Source of the DNA: Pseudomonadota bacterium
GTDB taxonomy: Bacteria; Pseudomonadota; Gammaproteobacteria; Burkholderiales; Burkholderiaceae_C
Direction of reading: 5' to 3'
Length of the DNA stretch: 36,299 bases
NCBI GenBank assembly: GCA_021846025.1
Contig: JAJZDV010000015.1
Coordinates: 1-36,299 of the forward strand
Shown here: piece after piece, positions 17,509-25,960 of the stretch
How positions within the stretch are numbered: position 1 is the stretch's first letter
How the letters are laid out: each line of letters opens with the position of its first letter
Program-made: the position numbers and the translations under genes
Notes under the pieces: model-generated
Told to the model about the DNA's origin: nothing
The model's input: only the letters and a program-made list of their open reading frames with translations
The model's database searches: none

Positions 17509-18804
17509 ATGTCCAGACCATTCCGATCCCGACGTCCAGTCACGGCCTCGACGCTGTGCAGCGCAAGACTCGGGCACGCCTTTGCTGCGGGTGTGTCCTT
17601 CGTCGCGCTTTTTGCCGTGTTGTGGAGCGTGTTGCTCCTGTCACCCACCCGTGCATGGGCGCAAGCCGTGGCCAATCCGGTGCCAATGCCGCCGACGCCG
17701 GGTGTGCTCCAGTCCAGTACGCAGCCAGCAATCCAGGTGGTGACCCAGGCCGCGACGGGCCAGCTTGCCGGGCAGCCTGCAGCGCCTTCCGGGGCCGATA
17801 CCCTGGCCGGTTATGCCCAGCAAAACAACGGCCAGCGCGAACAGGTGCAGCCGGGGAACAACGCGCCGATGTGGCGTGCCCTCAAGCAGCAATCCGGCTT
17901 CAGCAGCCTGCCTGCACCCGAGGCTGGCGTGTTGATTCAGCCCCAAGCCCGCTATCCCGGCTCCGACTTCACGACTGCTGGCGAGGCCTGGCGCCAGGCG
18001 CGCAATCTGCTGCTCATTCCCGTGGGTGGCTGGATTCTCATCCTGGTCTTGGCCGGCATCGGTGTGTTCTACGCCGTCAAAGGCCAGATACGCCTGCACC
18101 AGCGGCCCACGGGGCGCAAGATCGAGCGTTTCACCCCGTTCGAGCGATTCATGCACTGGACGCTTGCTTACAGCTTCATCGCCCTGGCGGTGTCGGGCGT
18201 CGTCATGATGTTCGGCAAATTCGTTCTGCTCCCGGTACTCGGCCTCAGCCTGTTCGGCTGGCTCAGCTACGCGCTCAAGACCCTGCACAACTTTGTCGGT
18301 CCCCTGTTCGGGATCGCCTTGGTCATCGTGCTGCTCACGTTCGTGCGCGACAACCTGCCAAACCGGCGAGACCTCGCTTGGCTGGCCCAGGGCGGCGGCA
18401 TGTTCGGCGGCGCCGAGGTGCCGGCGGCGCGCTTCAACGCGGGTGAAAAAATCTGGTTCTGGCTTGGTGTCCTGACCCTTGGCTTGATCGCGGTCGGCTC
18501 CGGGCTGGTGTTGGACAGGCTGGTGCCCGGCTTTGCGTACACCCGCGGCGCAATGCAGGTGGCTGAAATCATGCATGCCAGCGCCACCGTTGTGCTGCTC
18601 GCCATGGCCTTTGGCCACATCTACATCGGTACCGTCGGCACCGAAGGCGCGATCGATGGCATGCGCACCGGCTATGTCGACGAAGCCTGGGCCAGGCAAC
18701 ACCATGCGCTGTGGTTGGACGATATCAAGTCCGGCAAGATTCCCGCGCAGCGCAGTGGAGCCAAGGCCCAGGCACCGATTGCCGTGGCCAAGCCGAAAAT
18801 CTGA
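17509..18804 (+). CDS. Formate dehydrogenase gamma subunit (cytochrome b556 type)
   Basis: Encodes 431 residues from ATG 17509, 5 bases after GGAGG; an ATG one codon earlier (17506) is too close to that site. A signal peptide (about 1-55) precedes a periplasmic Pro/Gln-rich region of about 110 residues that E. coli FdnI lacks. Then come one extra helix and the four-helix cytochrome b core. Haem-ligand histidines are seen in FERFMHWTLAY, LKTLHNFVGP and IMHASATVVLLAMAFGHIYIG. It anchors the dehydrogenase and passes electrons from the beta subunit to quinone. Confidence 0.9.
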   Translation: MSRPFRSRRPVTASTLCSARLGHAFAAGVSFVALFAVLWSVLLLSPTRAWAQAVANPVPMPPTPGVLQSSTQPAIQVVTQAATGQLAGQPAAPSGADTLAGYAQQNNGQREQVQPGNNAPMWRALKQQSGFSSLPAPEAGVLIQPQARYPGSDFTTAGEAWRQARNLLLIPVGGWILILVLAGIGVFYAVKGQIRLHQRPTGRKIERFTPFERFMHWTLAYSFIALAVSGVVMMFGKFVLLPVLGLSLFGWLSYALKTLHNFVGPLFGIALVIVLLTFVRDNLPNRRDLAWLAQGGGMFGGAEVPAARFNAGEKIWFWLGVLTLGLIAVGSGLVLDRLVPGFAYTRGAMQVAEIMHASATVVLLAMAFGHIYIGTVGTEGAIDGMRTGYVDEAWARQHHALWLDDIKSGKIPAQRSGAKAQAPIAVAKPKI

Positions 18805-18813
18805 GGAGCCTCC

Positions 18814-19131
18814 ATGAAACTCGCGCACCGCATCATCGCCTGTGCCGCCTTGAGCCTGGGAACCGCAGCCTGGGCCAAGCTGCCTCCGCCCAGTCCCGAA
18901 GCCAAGGCCAAGACGGAAGAGGCTGCAGCGAAAGGCAAATGGGGTGACAAAGTGGCCGCCTACCAGTTGTGCCAGGCTCAGAACAAGGTTGCTGCCTACT
19001 ATGAGGCGCATGCCAAGCAGCGAGGCGAATCGACCCCGCCGCCGGTGCCGACTCCGCCCTGCGTCGACCCCGGTCCTTTTGCCTACAGCCAGCCCGAGGC
19101 GACGCCTGCGCCATCCCCCGACAAGAAATAG
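18814..19131 (+). CDS. Small exported protein of the FDH3 operon
   Basis: Encodes 105 residues from ATG 18814, with GAGGAG upstream, 9 bases after the gamma gene. A signal peptide (LAHRIIACAALSLGTAAWA) gives a periplasmic product. The mature part has a Lys/Ala-rich helix (KAKTEEAAAKGKWGDKVAAYQLCQAQNKVAAYY) split by a polar turn, and a Pro-rich tail with a second Cys (TPPCVDPGPF). The two cysteines may form a disulfide. I know of similar unnamed proteins downstream of gamma subunits in Burkholderiales; function unknown. It ends with TAG, showing that amber is a normal stop here. Confidence 0.75.
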   Translation: MKLAHRIIACAALSLGTAAWAKLPPPSPEAKAKTEEAAAKGKWGDKVAAYQLCQAQNKVAAYYEAHAKQRGESTPPPVPTPPCVDPGPFAYSQPEATPAPSPDKK

Positions 19132-19278
19132 CCAGCGCGCTTGTCAGCGTCAACACCGAGTCCTCCCCGTGCGAGCATGGTCGGACGGGGGTAGGCTGAA
19201 GGCTGGAGCAAGCACAGCCCGTGCTGCACGCAAAAGTCCTCCCCGGCCCGATGCTGATCCGGCCCAACCGCAACAGCC

Positions 19279-20178
19279 ATGCACACACCCTCCGCCCGAC
19301 CTGATCCGGCCCTGGTGTCACCGACGCCGGGGCGCGCAGCGCGTGCGCCTCTGCTCAGCGATGCCAGCGTGGACTTGACCCGCGCGGTCGACGTCCGCAA
19401 CGAATACGGTGAGCCGCTGCAGGTCCACATTCCGGCCGAGCGCCCGCTCACGCTCTACCTCGACAAGCACGAGCTGGTCACCCTCATGACCGTCGGCGCG
19501 GCGCCGGAGCTGCTGGCGCTGGGCTATTTGCGCAACCAGCGCCTGGTGCTCGCGATCGACGCCATCGCCGCGGTGCAGGTGGACTGGGAGGTCGCAGCCT
19601 GCTCCATCACCAGCCGTGGCGGCATCGCCGACCTGGCGCGGCGCAGTTCGGCCAAGCGCATCGTCACCACCGGCTGTGGCCAGGGCACGGTGTACGCCGA
19701 CCTGATGAACGAGGTCGACACCGTCGAACTCGACACGCACACCCGCATCCGCCAGAGCGAGCTCGATGGCCTGCTCGATGCCATGCGTCTGCACGACAGC
19801 ATCTACAAGACCGCCGGTTCGGTGCACGGCTGCGCCTTGTTCGCCGGCAACCAACTGCTGATGTTCACCGAGGACGTGGGGCGCCACAACGCCGTGGACG
19901 CGATTTCCGGCTGGATGTGGCTGCACGGCGTCGAAGGCGCCGACAAGGTATTCTACACCACCGGGCGGCTCACGTCGGAGATGGTCATCAAATGTGCGCT
20001 GATGGGGGTGACCATCCTGGTGTCGCGCTCGGGTGTGACGCAGATGGGCTACGACATTGCGAAGCAACGCGGCATTGCCCTGTTTGCACGCTGCACCAAC
20101 CGCCATTTCCTGCAATACACCGGATTCGAGCGCTTCATTGCCGAACCCCTGTTGCGCCCGGCCAATGCGGCGGTGTGA
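19279..20178 (+). CDS. fdhD: FdhD, sulfurtransferase for formate dehydrogenase maturation
   Basis: Encodes 299 residues. FdhD carries sulfur from the cysteine desulfurase IscS to the bis-MGD cofactor and is needed for active formate dehydrogenases. Recognisable parts: RPLTLYLDKHELVTLMTVG, KTAGSVHGCALF, FTEDVGRHNAVDAI and SRSGVT. The catalytic loop reads TTGCGQGT (Cys133), so only one cysteine is present where E. coli FdhD has CxxC. The start lacks a clear ribosome site, and the first 35 residues are probably disordered. It serves the FDH3 alpha subunit and probably the second enzyme too. Confidence 0.92.
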   Translation: MHTPSARPDPALVSPTPGRAARAPLLSDASVDLTRAVDVRNEYGEPLQVHIPAERPLTLYLDKHELVTLMTVGAAPELLALGYLRNQRLVLAIDAIAAVQVDWEVAACSITSRGGIADLARRSSAKRIVTTGCGQGTVYADLMNEVDTVELDTHTRIRQSELDGLLDAMRLHDSIYKTAGSVHGCALFAGNQLLMFTEDVGRHNAVDAISGWMWLHGVEGADKVFYTTGRLTSEMVIKCALMGVTILVSRSGVTQMGYDIAKQRGIALFARCTNRHFLQYTGFERFIAEPLLRPANAAV

Positions 20179-20195
20179 GCCCGAGCGAGCGTTCC

Positions 20196-20912
20196 ATGGT
20201 CGATAGCCTTGCCAACTCCGTCGCCAGGCCCGCTGCTGATGCAGAGGCCGTTCTGAGCGTCACGACGATGCCAACGGCCACGCCGCAGGTGCCGCCATTG
20301 CCGCTCGGCGTGTTGCTCCAGCGCCAGCGCCAGCACAACCGCTGGCAGCGCTGGAGCTGGAGTCTGCTGGATGTGTTGCCGGACGAGGCAAATCCCGGCA
20401 TGGAGAGCGCAGCTGGAGCCCAGGCGCCGTCGGGCGGCCCGCGCTGCCTGGCGTGGAGTGAGGATGCATCGCAATGGCTCTACCCTGGCCACAGCGTGAA
20501 ACTGCACCGCGACGAGGTCGAGGGGTATCACCTCAACCTCACCTCGCCCAGCCCCTCGTGGTTCGTCTGGTGGAGTGCTCCGGCCGAGCCCGATTGCGAC
20601 GATCCGCGCCAGCAGGCCGCCGGGCTGCCGCAGGTGCGGGCGGTGACGCTCTCCTACAACGAAGCCGCACGCTGGATGGACGCCGGCGAGACGGTCGAAA
20701 TCGCCGCCTTGCCGGGCGAAGTCGCCAAATGGTTGGCCGATTTCAACACCGCGCACTACAAGCCCGAGCCGCGCAAGCGCCGCCGCCCGCCAAGTTTTCT
20801 TGCCCCGCAGGAACGTGATGCCACCCGCGCCATCACCCTCGCTGCGACCGGCCCTGGCGAGGCGGACCAAGCCACAGCCGCGCAGGACAGCCCCGCTGCA
20901 TCTTGTCCTTGA
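20196..20912 (+). CDS. DUF3305 domain-containing protein
   Basis: Encodes 238 residues if started at ATG 20196, 17 bases after fdhD; a later Met (20269) is possible. The conserved core is PLGVLLQRQRQHNRWQRWSWSLLDVLP, then WLYPGHSVKLHRDEVEGYHLNLTSPSPSWFVWW, PQVRAVTLSYNEAARWMD and the C-terminal KWLADFNTAHYKPEPRKRR. DUF3305 genes occur next to DUF3306, polyferredoxin and TorD genes in FDH3 clusters; no activity is established. No signal peptide, so it is cytoplasmic. A role in assembly or electron supply for cofactor maturation is inferred. Confidence 0.87.
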   Translation: MVDSLANSVARPAADAEAVLSVTTMPTATPQVPPLPLGVLLQRQRQHNRWQRWSWSLLDVLPDEANPGMESAAGAQAPSGGPRCLAWSEDASQWLYPGHSVKLHRDEVEGYHLNLTSPSPSWFVWWSAPAEPDCDDPRQQAAGLPQVRAVTLSYNEAARWMDAGETVEIAALPGEVAKWLADFNTAHYKPEPRKRRRPPSFLAPQERDATRAITLAATGPGEADQATAAQDSPAASCP

Positions 20913-20928
20913 ACCCGGGGCCACGACC

Positions 20929-21648
20929 ATGCCTGCCTCAAACGACGACACCCCGGCCGGCGGTTTTCTCACGCGCTGGTCGCGCCGCAAGCTGCAATCG
21001 AAAGACGCCGCCGCGCCGCCGCCCGTCGGGGCAACGGCCACAGCGTCGCCGTTGCCATCGGCCGTCGATTCTGCCGCGCCGGTCTCCAATGCGCACGCTT
21101 CTGCGGCTGCCAGGGCAGAGGAGCCAGCACGGCCGCCTCAAATCCGGCCTGGCGAGCCCGCACCCATCCAACCCACCGCGCCTGCCCCCACGCTGGACGA
21201 GTTGCAAGCCCTCGATCACAGCGCTGATCTGCGGCGTTTCGTTGCCAGCGGAGTGGACGAAGGCGTGCGCCGCGCGGCGTTGCACAAAATCTTCCAGGCG
21301 CCCCAATTCAAGGTGATGGACGGGCTTGACACCTACATCGACGACTACAACGTCGCCAGCCCCATGCCCGCGTCGATGCTCGAGCGCCTGCGCCAGAGCG
21401 CCGCGACCGGCCTGTTCGCCCAGCCCGACGCGCCGATGGCCGACGCTGCCGATGCCCAGATGCTGCCGCCACCCACGGTCCGCGTGGTCAGCGAGACGGC
21501 TGCGTCTTGCGCCCCCCAAGCGGGTGCCGTTGCCCTGGCCTCCCAAGAGCCGCAGCGCAGCCCGTGCGCAACGGTGATGACGCCTGCTGCACCGATGTCC
21601 ACCCATCCCGGGCAGCCCGACGCGCCCTCCGAGACTTCCGAACCATGA
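20929..21648 (+). CDS. DUF3306 domain-containing protein
   Basis: Encodes 239 residues from ATG 20929. The N-terminal GGFLTRWSRRK motif and the central segment DLRRFVASGVDEGVRRAALHKIFQAPQFKVMDGLDTYIDDYN define DUF3306. Between them and after them are long Ala/Pro-rich, probably disordered stretches. Function unknown; it always accompanies DUF3305 in this type of cluster. Its stop overlaps the ferredoxin start (ATGA), which suggests coupled translation with the polyferredoxin. Confidence 0.87.
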   Translation: MPASNDDTPAGGFLTRWSRRKLQSKDAAAPPPVGATATASPLPSAVDSAAPVSNAHASAAARAEEPARPPQIRPGEPAPIQPTAPAPTLDELQALDHSADLRRFVASGVDEGVRRAALHKIFQAPQFKVMDGLDTYIDDYNVASPMPASMLERLRQSAATGLFAQPDAPMADAADAQMLPPPTVRVVSETAASCAPQAGAVALASQEPQRSPCATVMTPAAPMSTHPGQPDAPSETSEP

Positions 21649-23903
21649 AAACCCTGGTCTGCGATTGCAACCACAGCATGCCGCTGGACTTTGCCGAGCT
21701 GTCGGCCGCGCTGGGCGAGAAGCTGACGCCGCACAGCCAGCTCTGCCGACGCGAGATCGCCCAGTTCCAGCATGCCGCGCAGGACGAAGCGCCGCTGCTG
21801 GTGGCCTGCACCCAGGAGTCGCGCCTGTTCACCGAAGTTGCCGCCCAGACCGAAGGCGCACCGCCGCTGGATGTGCGCCCGATCCGCTTCGTCAACATTC
21901 GCGAGACCGCCGGCTGGAGCCGTCAAGCCGCCGAGGCCGGTCCCAAAATCGCTGCGCTGCTGGCCGCCGCCGCACGGCCCGAGCCCGAGCCGGTGCCCAC
22001 AGCCTCCTACACCAGCCAGGGCCGCTGCCTGGTGCTGGGCGATGTCGCCTCGCTGCAACTGGCTCGCGGGCTGCTGGCCGACAGCCTCACCCTCACGCTG
22101 CTCGACACCGGCGTCGCCGCAGGCAAGGCCGCCGCGGCAGCCTTGCCGTTGCAGCGCGACCAGCTGGTGCACGCCGGTCGCCTCATCACCCTGCGCGGCT
22201 GGCTCGGGGCGTTCGAGGCGATCTGGGAGAGCACCAATCCCATCGACCTCGACCTCTGCACCCGCTGCAACGCTTGCCTGCGCGCCTGCCCGGAAGACGC
22301 CATCGGGCTGGACTACCAGATCGACCTGTCGCGCTGCACCTCGCACCGCGACTGTGTGCGCGCCTGCGGCGGCATCGGCGCGATCGACTTCGATCGCGCG
22401 CCGCAGCGCCACGTCGAAACCTTCGACCTCGTCCTCGATCTGCAACCCCTTGCGGCCATTCGCCTGCACCAGCCGCCGCAGGGCTACTACGCCCCGGGCA
22501 CCGACCCGCTGGCGCTGGTGCGCGCCGTGGCCGAGCTGCGCGAGCACCAGGGCCAGTTCGAGAAGCCGCGTTTCTTTCACTACGACCCCAAGCTCTGCGC
22601 CCACAGCCGCAACAGCCTGCTTGGCTGCAACGCCTGCGTCGAGGTGTGCTCGGCCCAGGCCATCAGCAGCCGCGCGCGCCTGCGTGCCGACCAGTCACGA
22701 CCGTCGCTTCCAGCGGCAGGGCCGGTGCAAGGTTTGGAGCCGTCAAGCGCCAGCGGCCAGCGCAGCCCCGGCGCCAAATCCTTCCTGAACCAGATCGAGG
22801 TCGAGCCCCATCTGTGCGTCGGCTGCGGCGCCTGCACCACGGTTTGCCCATCCGGCGCGCTCACCTATGCCTGGCCCCGCGCCACCGATCTGGGCGCCCG
22901 CCTGCGCACCCTGCTGGGCACGGCGCAGCGCGCCGGGCTGAAGCGTCCGACGCTGCTGCTGCACAGCCAGGAGCAGGGCGCGCAACTGCTGGGCGAACTC
23001 GGGCGCCTGGCGGCGAGCCGGCGCGAGCTGCAAGGCATGCCCGCCCATGTCCTGCCGGTGGCGTTGTGGCATGTCGCTTCGGTCGGACTTGAACTGTGGC
23101 TGGCGGCGGCGGCCTGGGGCGCGGCCGAAATCCTGGTGCTGTCGACCGGCGACGAGGCGCCGGCCTACGTCGATGCCCTGCGCGCCCAACTCGCCCTGGG
23201 CCAGACCCTGCTGCATGGCATGGGCTACACCGGCGCCCGCTTGGCACTGCTGCAAACGGCCGATGCGACCGAACTCGACGCCCTGCTGGCCAGACCGCGC
23301 CCGGCCGGCATGGTGCCCACGGCCATGGCCGGTTTTGCCGCTCTCGCGCACAAGCGCGCCACGCTCGACCTCGCGCTCGATCACCTGCTGCGCCATGCCC
23401 CGCTGCAAGCCGTGGCACAGGGCGAGACGGCCATCGCCCTGCCGCATGGCGCAGGCGCGCCGCTTGGCAGCATTCACGTCGACACGGCGCGTTGCACCCT
23501 GTGCCTGAGTTGTGTCGGTGCCTGCCCTGCGGGGGCGCTGCTCGACAACCCGCAAACCCCGCAACTGCGCTTCGTCGAGAAAAACTGCGTGCAGTGCGGC
23601 CTGTGCCTCAAGACCTGCCCGGAAGACGCCATACGCCTCGAACCGCGGCTGCAGTGGGGGCCGCAGCGCAGCGAACCGCGCACCCTGCACCAGGCCCAGC
23701 CGTGGCGCTGCGTGCGCTGCGGCAAGCCATTCGGCACGGTGCAGGCGATCGAGCAAGTGCTGGCCAGGCTCTCCGGGCATCCGGCCTTTGCCGGCGCTGC
23801 CGCCGAGCGCCTGAAAATGTGCGGCGATTGCCGCGTCATCGACATGCACGGCGGCGCCGGCACCGTGCCGCCCGCGGTGACCGCACCCCGCAACCCGCGC
23901 TGA
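21645..23903 (+). CDS. Polyferredoxin, multi-[4Fe-4S] protein of the FDH3 accessory block
   Basis: Encodes 752 residues from ATG 21645. At least five ferredoxin-type groups are visible: CTRCNACLRACPEDA (from Cys205) with a partner CTSHRDCVRAC, CNACVEVC, CVGCGACTTVCPSGA (from 391), CTLCLSCVGACPAGA (from 617) and CVQCGLCLKTCPEDA (about 648). CVRCGKPFG and CGDC end the protein. A CDCNHSM segment opens it and a Rossmann-like stretch without cysteines lies at about 410-600. It has no signal peptide, so it works in the cytoplasm, on the opposite side from mature FDH3. It probably moves electrons during enzyme maturation or links a redox pool; this is inference. Confidence 0.88.
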   Translation: MKTLVCDCNHSMPLDFAELSAALGEKLTPHSQLCRREIAQFQHAAQDEAPLLVACTQESRLFTEVAAQTEGAPPLDVRPIRFVNIRETAGWSRQAAEAGPKIAALLAAAARPEPEPVPTASYTSQGRCLVLGDVASLQLARGLLADSLTLTLLDTGVAAGKAAAAALPLQRDQLVHAGRLITLRGWLGAFEAIWESTNPIDLDLCTRCNACLRACPEDAIGLDYQIDLSRCTSHRDCVRACGGIGAIDFDRAPQRHVETFDLVLDLQPLAAIRLHQPPQGYYAPGTDPLALVRAVAELREHQGQFEKPRFFHYDPKLCAHSRNSLLGCNACVEVCSAQAISSRARLRADQSRPSLPAAGPVQGLEPSSASGQRSPGAKSFLNQIEVEPHLCVGCGACTTVCPSGALTYAWPRATDLGARLRTLLGTAQRAGLKRPTLLLHSQEQGAQLLGELGRLAASRRELQGMPAHVLPVALWHVASVGLELWLAAAAWGAAEILVLSTGDEAPAYVDALRAQLALGQTLLHGMGYTGARLALLQTADATELDALLARPRPAGMVPTAMAGFAALAHKRATLDLALDHLLRHAPLQAVAQGETAIALPHGAGAPLGSIHVDTARCTLCLSCVGACPAGALLDNPQTPQLRFVEKNCVQCGLCLKTCPEDAIRLEPRLQWGPQRSEPRTLHQAQPWRCVRCGKPFGTVQAIEQVLARLSGHPAFAGAAAERLKMCGDCRVIDMHGGAGTVPPAVTAPRNPR

Positions 23904-23920
23904 ACGGCGCCGGCCCTCCG

Positions 23921-24619
23921 ATGACCGCATTGCCGACCCTTGTGCTGACTGCCTCGCTGCCCGCCGCCATGCCCTCTCCCCCGACCGTCAGCCCGCAACC
24001 CCTGGACGGTGCCCCGAGCGCCGAAGACGCCGACCGTGCCGATGTCTGGGGCTTGCTCGCACTGCTCTACATCGCTCCGGCCGATGCCGAACTGCTGCAG
24101 CATCTGGGCGAGCAGCCCGTCGCGTTCGCGGGTGCGGTGGCCGACGCACCACCCAGCCCGCTGCGCACCGCGTGGGCGGCGCTGACCGAGGCTGCGGGCA
24201 ACACCGGCGTCGAGGCCGCGCGCGAGGCTTTCGAAACCCTGTTTGGCGGCATCGGCCAGCCGGCGGTGTACGTCTACGGTTCGTATTACCTCGCCGGCGC
24301 GCTGCACGAAAAACCGCTCGCGCGCCTGCGCAGCGACCTGCAGGAACTCGGCCTGGTACGGCGCCAGGAGGTGGGCGAGAGCGAAGACCATTTCGCCGTC
24401 CTGGCCGAAATCATGCGGTACCTCATCGCCGGGGACGACCCCGATCGGTGTCTGCTGACACGCCAGCGCGCGCTGTTCCAGGCGCATATCCAACCCTGGG
24501 GCACGCGCATGTGCGAAGCCATCGCGGCGCATCCGGCGGCTGATTTCTACAGCGCCGTGGCCGATTTCACACGCGAATTCCTTGCGGTCGAACAACTTGG
24601 TTTCGACCTGCTGGACTAG
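23921..24619 (+). CDS. TorD family molecular chaperone
   Basis: Encodes 232 residues from ATG 23921; Met at 23969 is an alternative start that removes a poorly structured N-terminus. TorD/DmsD/NarJ proteins are all-helical chaperones that bind Tat signals and hold molybdoenzymes until the cofactor is inserted. Seen here: WGLLALLYIAPADAELL, FETLFGGIGQPAVYVYGSYYL, LHEKPLARLRSDLQELGLVR, ESEDHFAVLAEIMRYL and the C-terminal FTREFLAVE. The expected client is the FDH3 alpha subunit in the same operon. The gene ends with TAG. Confidence 0.88.
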   Translation: MTALPTLVLTASLPAAMPSPPTVSPQPLDGAPSAEDADRADVWGLLALLYIAPADAELLQHLGEQPVAFAGAVADAPPSPLRTAWAALTEAAGNTGVEAAREAFETLFGGIGQPAVYVYGSYYLAGALHEKPLARLRSDLQELGLVRRQEVGESEDHFAVLAEIMRYLIAGDDPDRCLLTRQRALFQAHIQPWGTRMCEAIAAHPAADFYSAVADFTREFLAVEQLGFDLLD

Positions 24620-24838
24620 GAGCTCTGCATGCCACGGAGGCCGACGACTTGCGGCCTGCCGCGCCTGGCAGACCGGGCGCGTCGGGTGCACCAGCCATGC
24701 TGACCGCAGCCACGGCCGGACCTCCCCCAAGCCCTGACGGGTGCGGATCGCAGACGCTGCCGAACGCCCCCGCAGCATGAACAGACCCTGCCTCGCCTAA
24801 CGGTTTCCGAGCCACCCAGATCCCAACAGGCCGTACAG

Positions 24839-25726
24839 ATGCTTTCCCGCAAATACCGCTACCTCATCGCCCTGGCACAGGAGCGCCATTTTGGCCGTGC
24901 CGCTGCCAGCTGCCACGTTTCGCCATCCACCTTGTCGGCAGCCATTCGCGATCTCGAGGCCGAGCTGGGCGTGGCCGTGGTCGAGCGCGGCCAGGCGTTC
25001 TCGGGCTTCACCAGCGAAGGTTTGGCGGTGCTCGACTACGCCCGCCGCATGGCGGCCGTGGAGTCCGATTTCCGCCTGCACCTGACCCAGCTTGGCGCGG
25101 GCTTGAGCGGCCGGTTGCGGCTCGGGGTGATTCCCACCGCGCTCACCGTGGTGGCGGCGCTGTCGGCCGAGCTGGCGCGGCAGCATCCGCAACTCACCCT
25201 CGAAATTCTCTCGCTCAACACGGAAGCCATCCTGCGCCGGGTGCAATCGTTCGAAGTCGACGGCGGCATCGTCTACACCGAGTCCAGCCACGCGGCCGAT
25301 CTCGAGTTTGTGCCCATCTGGCATGAGCGGCATGTGCTCATTGCCGGCGCCCGAACCCCAGCATGGGGTCTCAAGACCATCACCTGGGCCGAGGCGGGGC
25401 AACTGCCGTTGTGCCTGCTGACGCCGGACATGCAGAACCGCAAGACCATCAACCGCGTGTTCGATGGCCTGGGCCTGTGCCCGCAGCCGGGGGTGGAAAC
25501 CAACTCCATCGTCAGCATGCTGGCGCACGTGGCCAGCGGCAGCTGGTGCAGCATCCTGCCGCGCAGCGTGCTCGACAACATCGGCACACCGCAGGGGGTG
25601 GATGTCGTGCCTCTGGAGCAACCCATGGTGTCGTGGCAGACCGGCCTGGTGACCCTCGCGCGCAGGCCCAGGCCGGTGGCGGTGGAGGCGCTGATCGCCG
25701 CAGCCAAGCAGCTGGGCGCGAGCTGA
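24839..25726 (+). CDS. LysR family transcriptional regulator
   Basis: Encodes 295 residues from ATG 24839. The first 60 residues are a LysR winged helix: YLIALAQERHFGRAAASCHVSPSTLSAAIRDLEAELG. The rest is a periplasmic-binding-like effector domain (RLRLGVIPTAL, then LEFVPIWHERHVLIAG and EAGQLPLCLL). It lies 220 bases after the TorD gene and 234 before the antiporter and NAD-linked formate dehydrogenase genes, so it probably controls one or both of these formate modules; formate as effector is an inference. Regulators of this kind accompany fds operons elsewhere. Confidence 0.88.
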   Translation: MLSRKYRYLIALAQERHFGRAAASCHVSPSTLSAAIRDLEAELGVAVVERGQAFSGFTSEGLAVLDYARRMAAVESDFRLHLTQLGAGLSGRLRLGVIPTALTVVAALSAELARQHPQLTLEILSLNTEAILRRVQSFEVDGGIVYTESSHAADLEFVPIWHERHVLIAGARTPAWGLKTITWAEAGQLPLCLLTPDMQNRKTINRVFDGLGLCPQPGVETNSIVSMLAHVASGSWCSILPRSVLDNIGTPQGVDVVPLEQPMVSWQTGLVTLARRPRPVAVEALIAAAKQLGAS

Positions 25727-25830
25727 GGCTCCGGCAAGGCCCTGCGCCACAGCGCCGCACCCTGATCTCCCACCGGCGATGCAGGCCGGGCTGGCCGGGG
25801 GCGCATGCTGGAAAAACGAACGCCTGTTCA

Positions 25831-25854
25831 GGAAATATCGATGGGCAAATTTCC
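25831..25854. promoter_or_regulatory. Inverted repeat upstream of the antiporter gene
   Basis: GGAAAT (25831-25836) and ATTTCC (25849-25854) are inverted copies 12 bases apart, between the LysR gene and the antiporter gene. The size suits a LysR-type site, but the match is short and could be chance. Confidence 0.3.
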
Positions 25855-25960
25855 CCTCGGCAAGTAACTTGCGGTCACAGGCTTACGTGATCAACCTATT
25901 CCGCTACCCCAGCAGTCGCGGTAATGTTGCTCATGCCAACAACCCATAAGAGGAGACACT

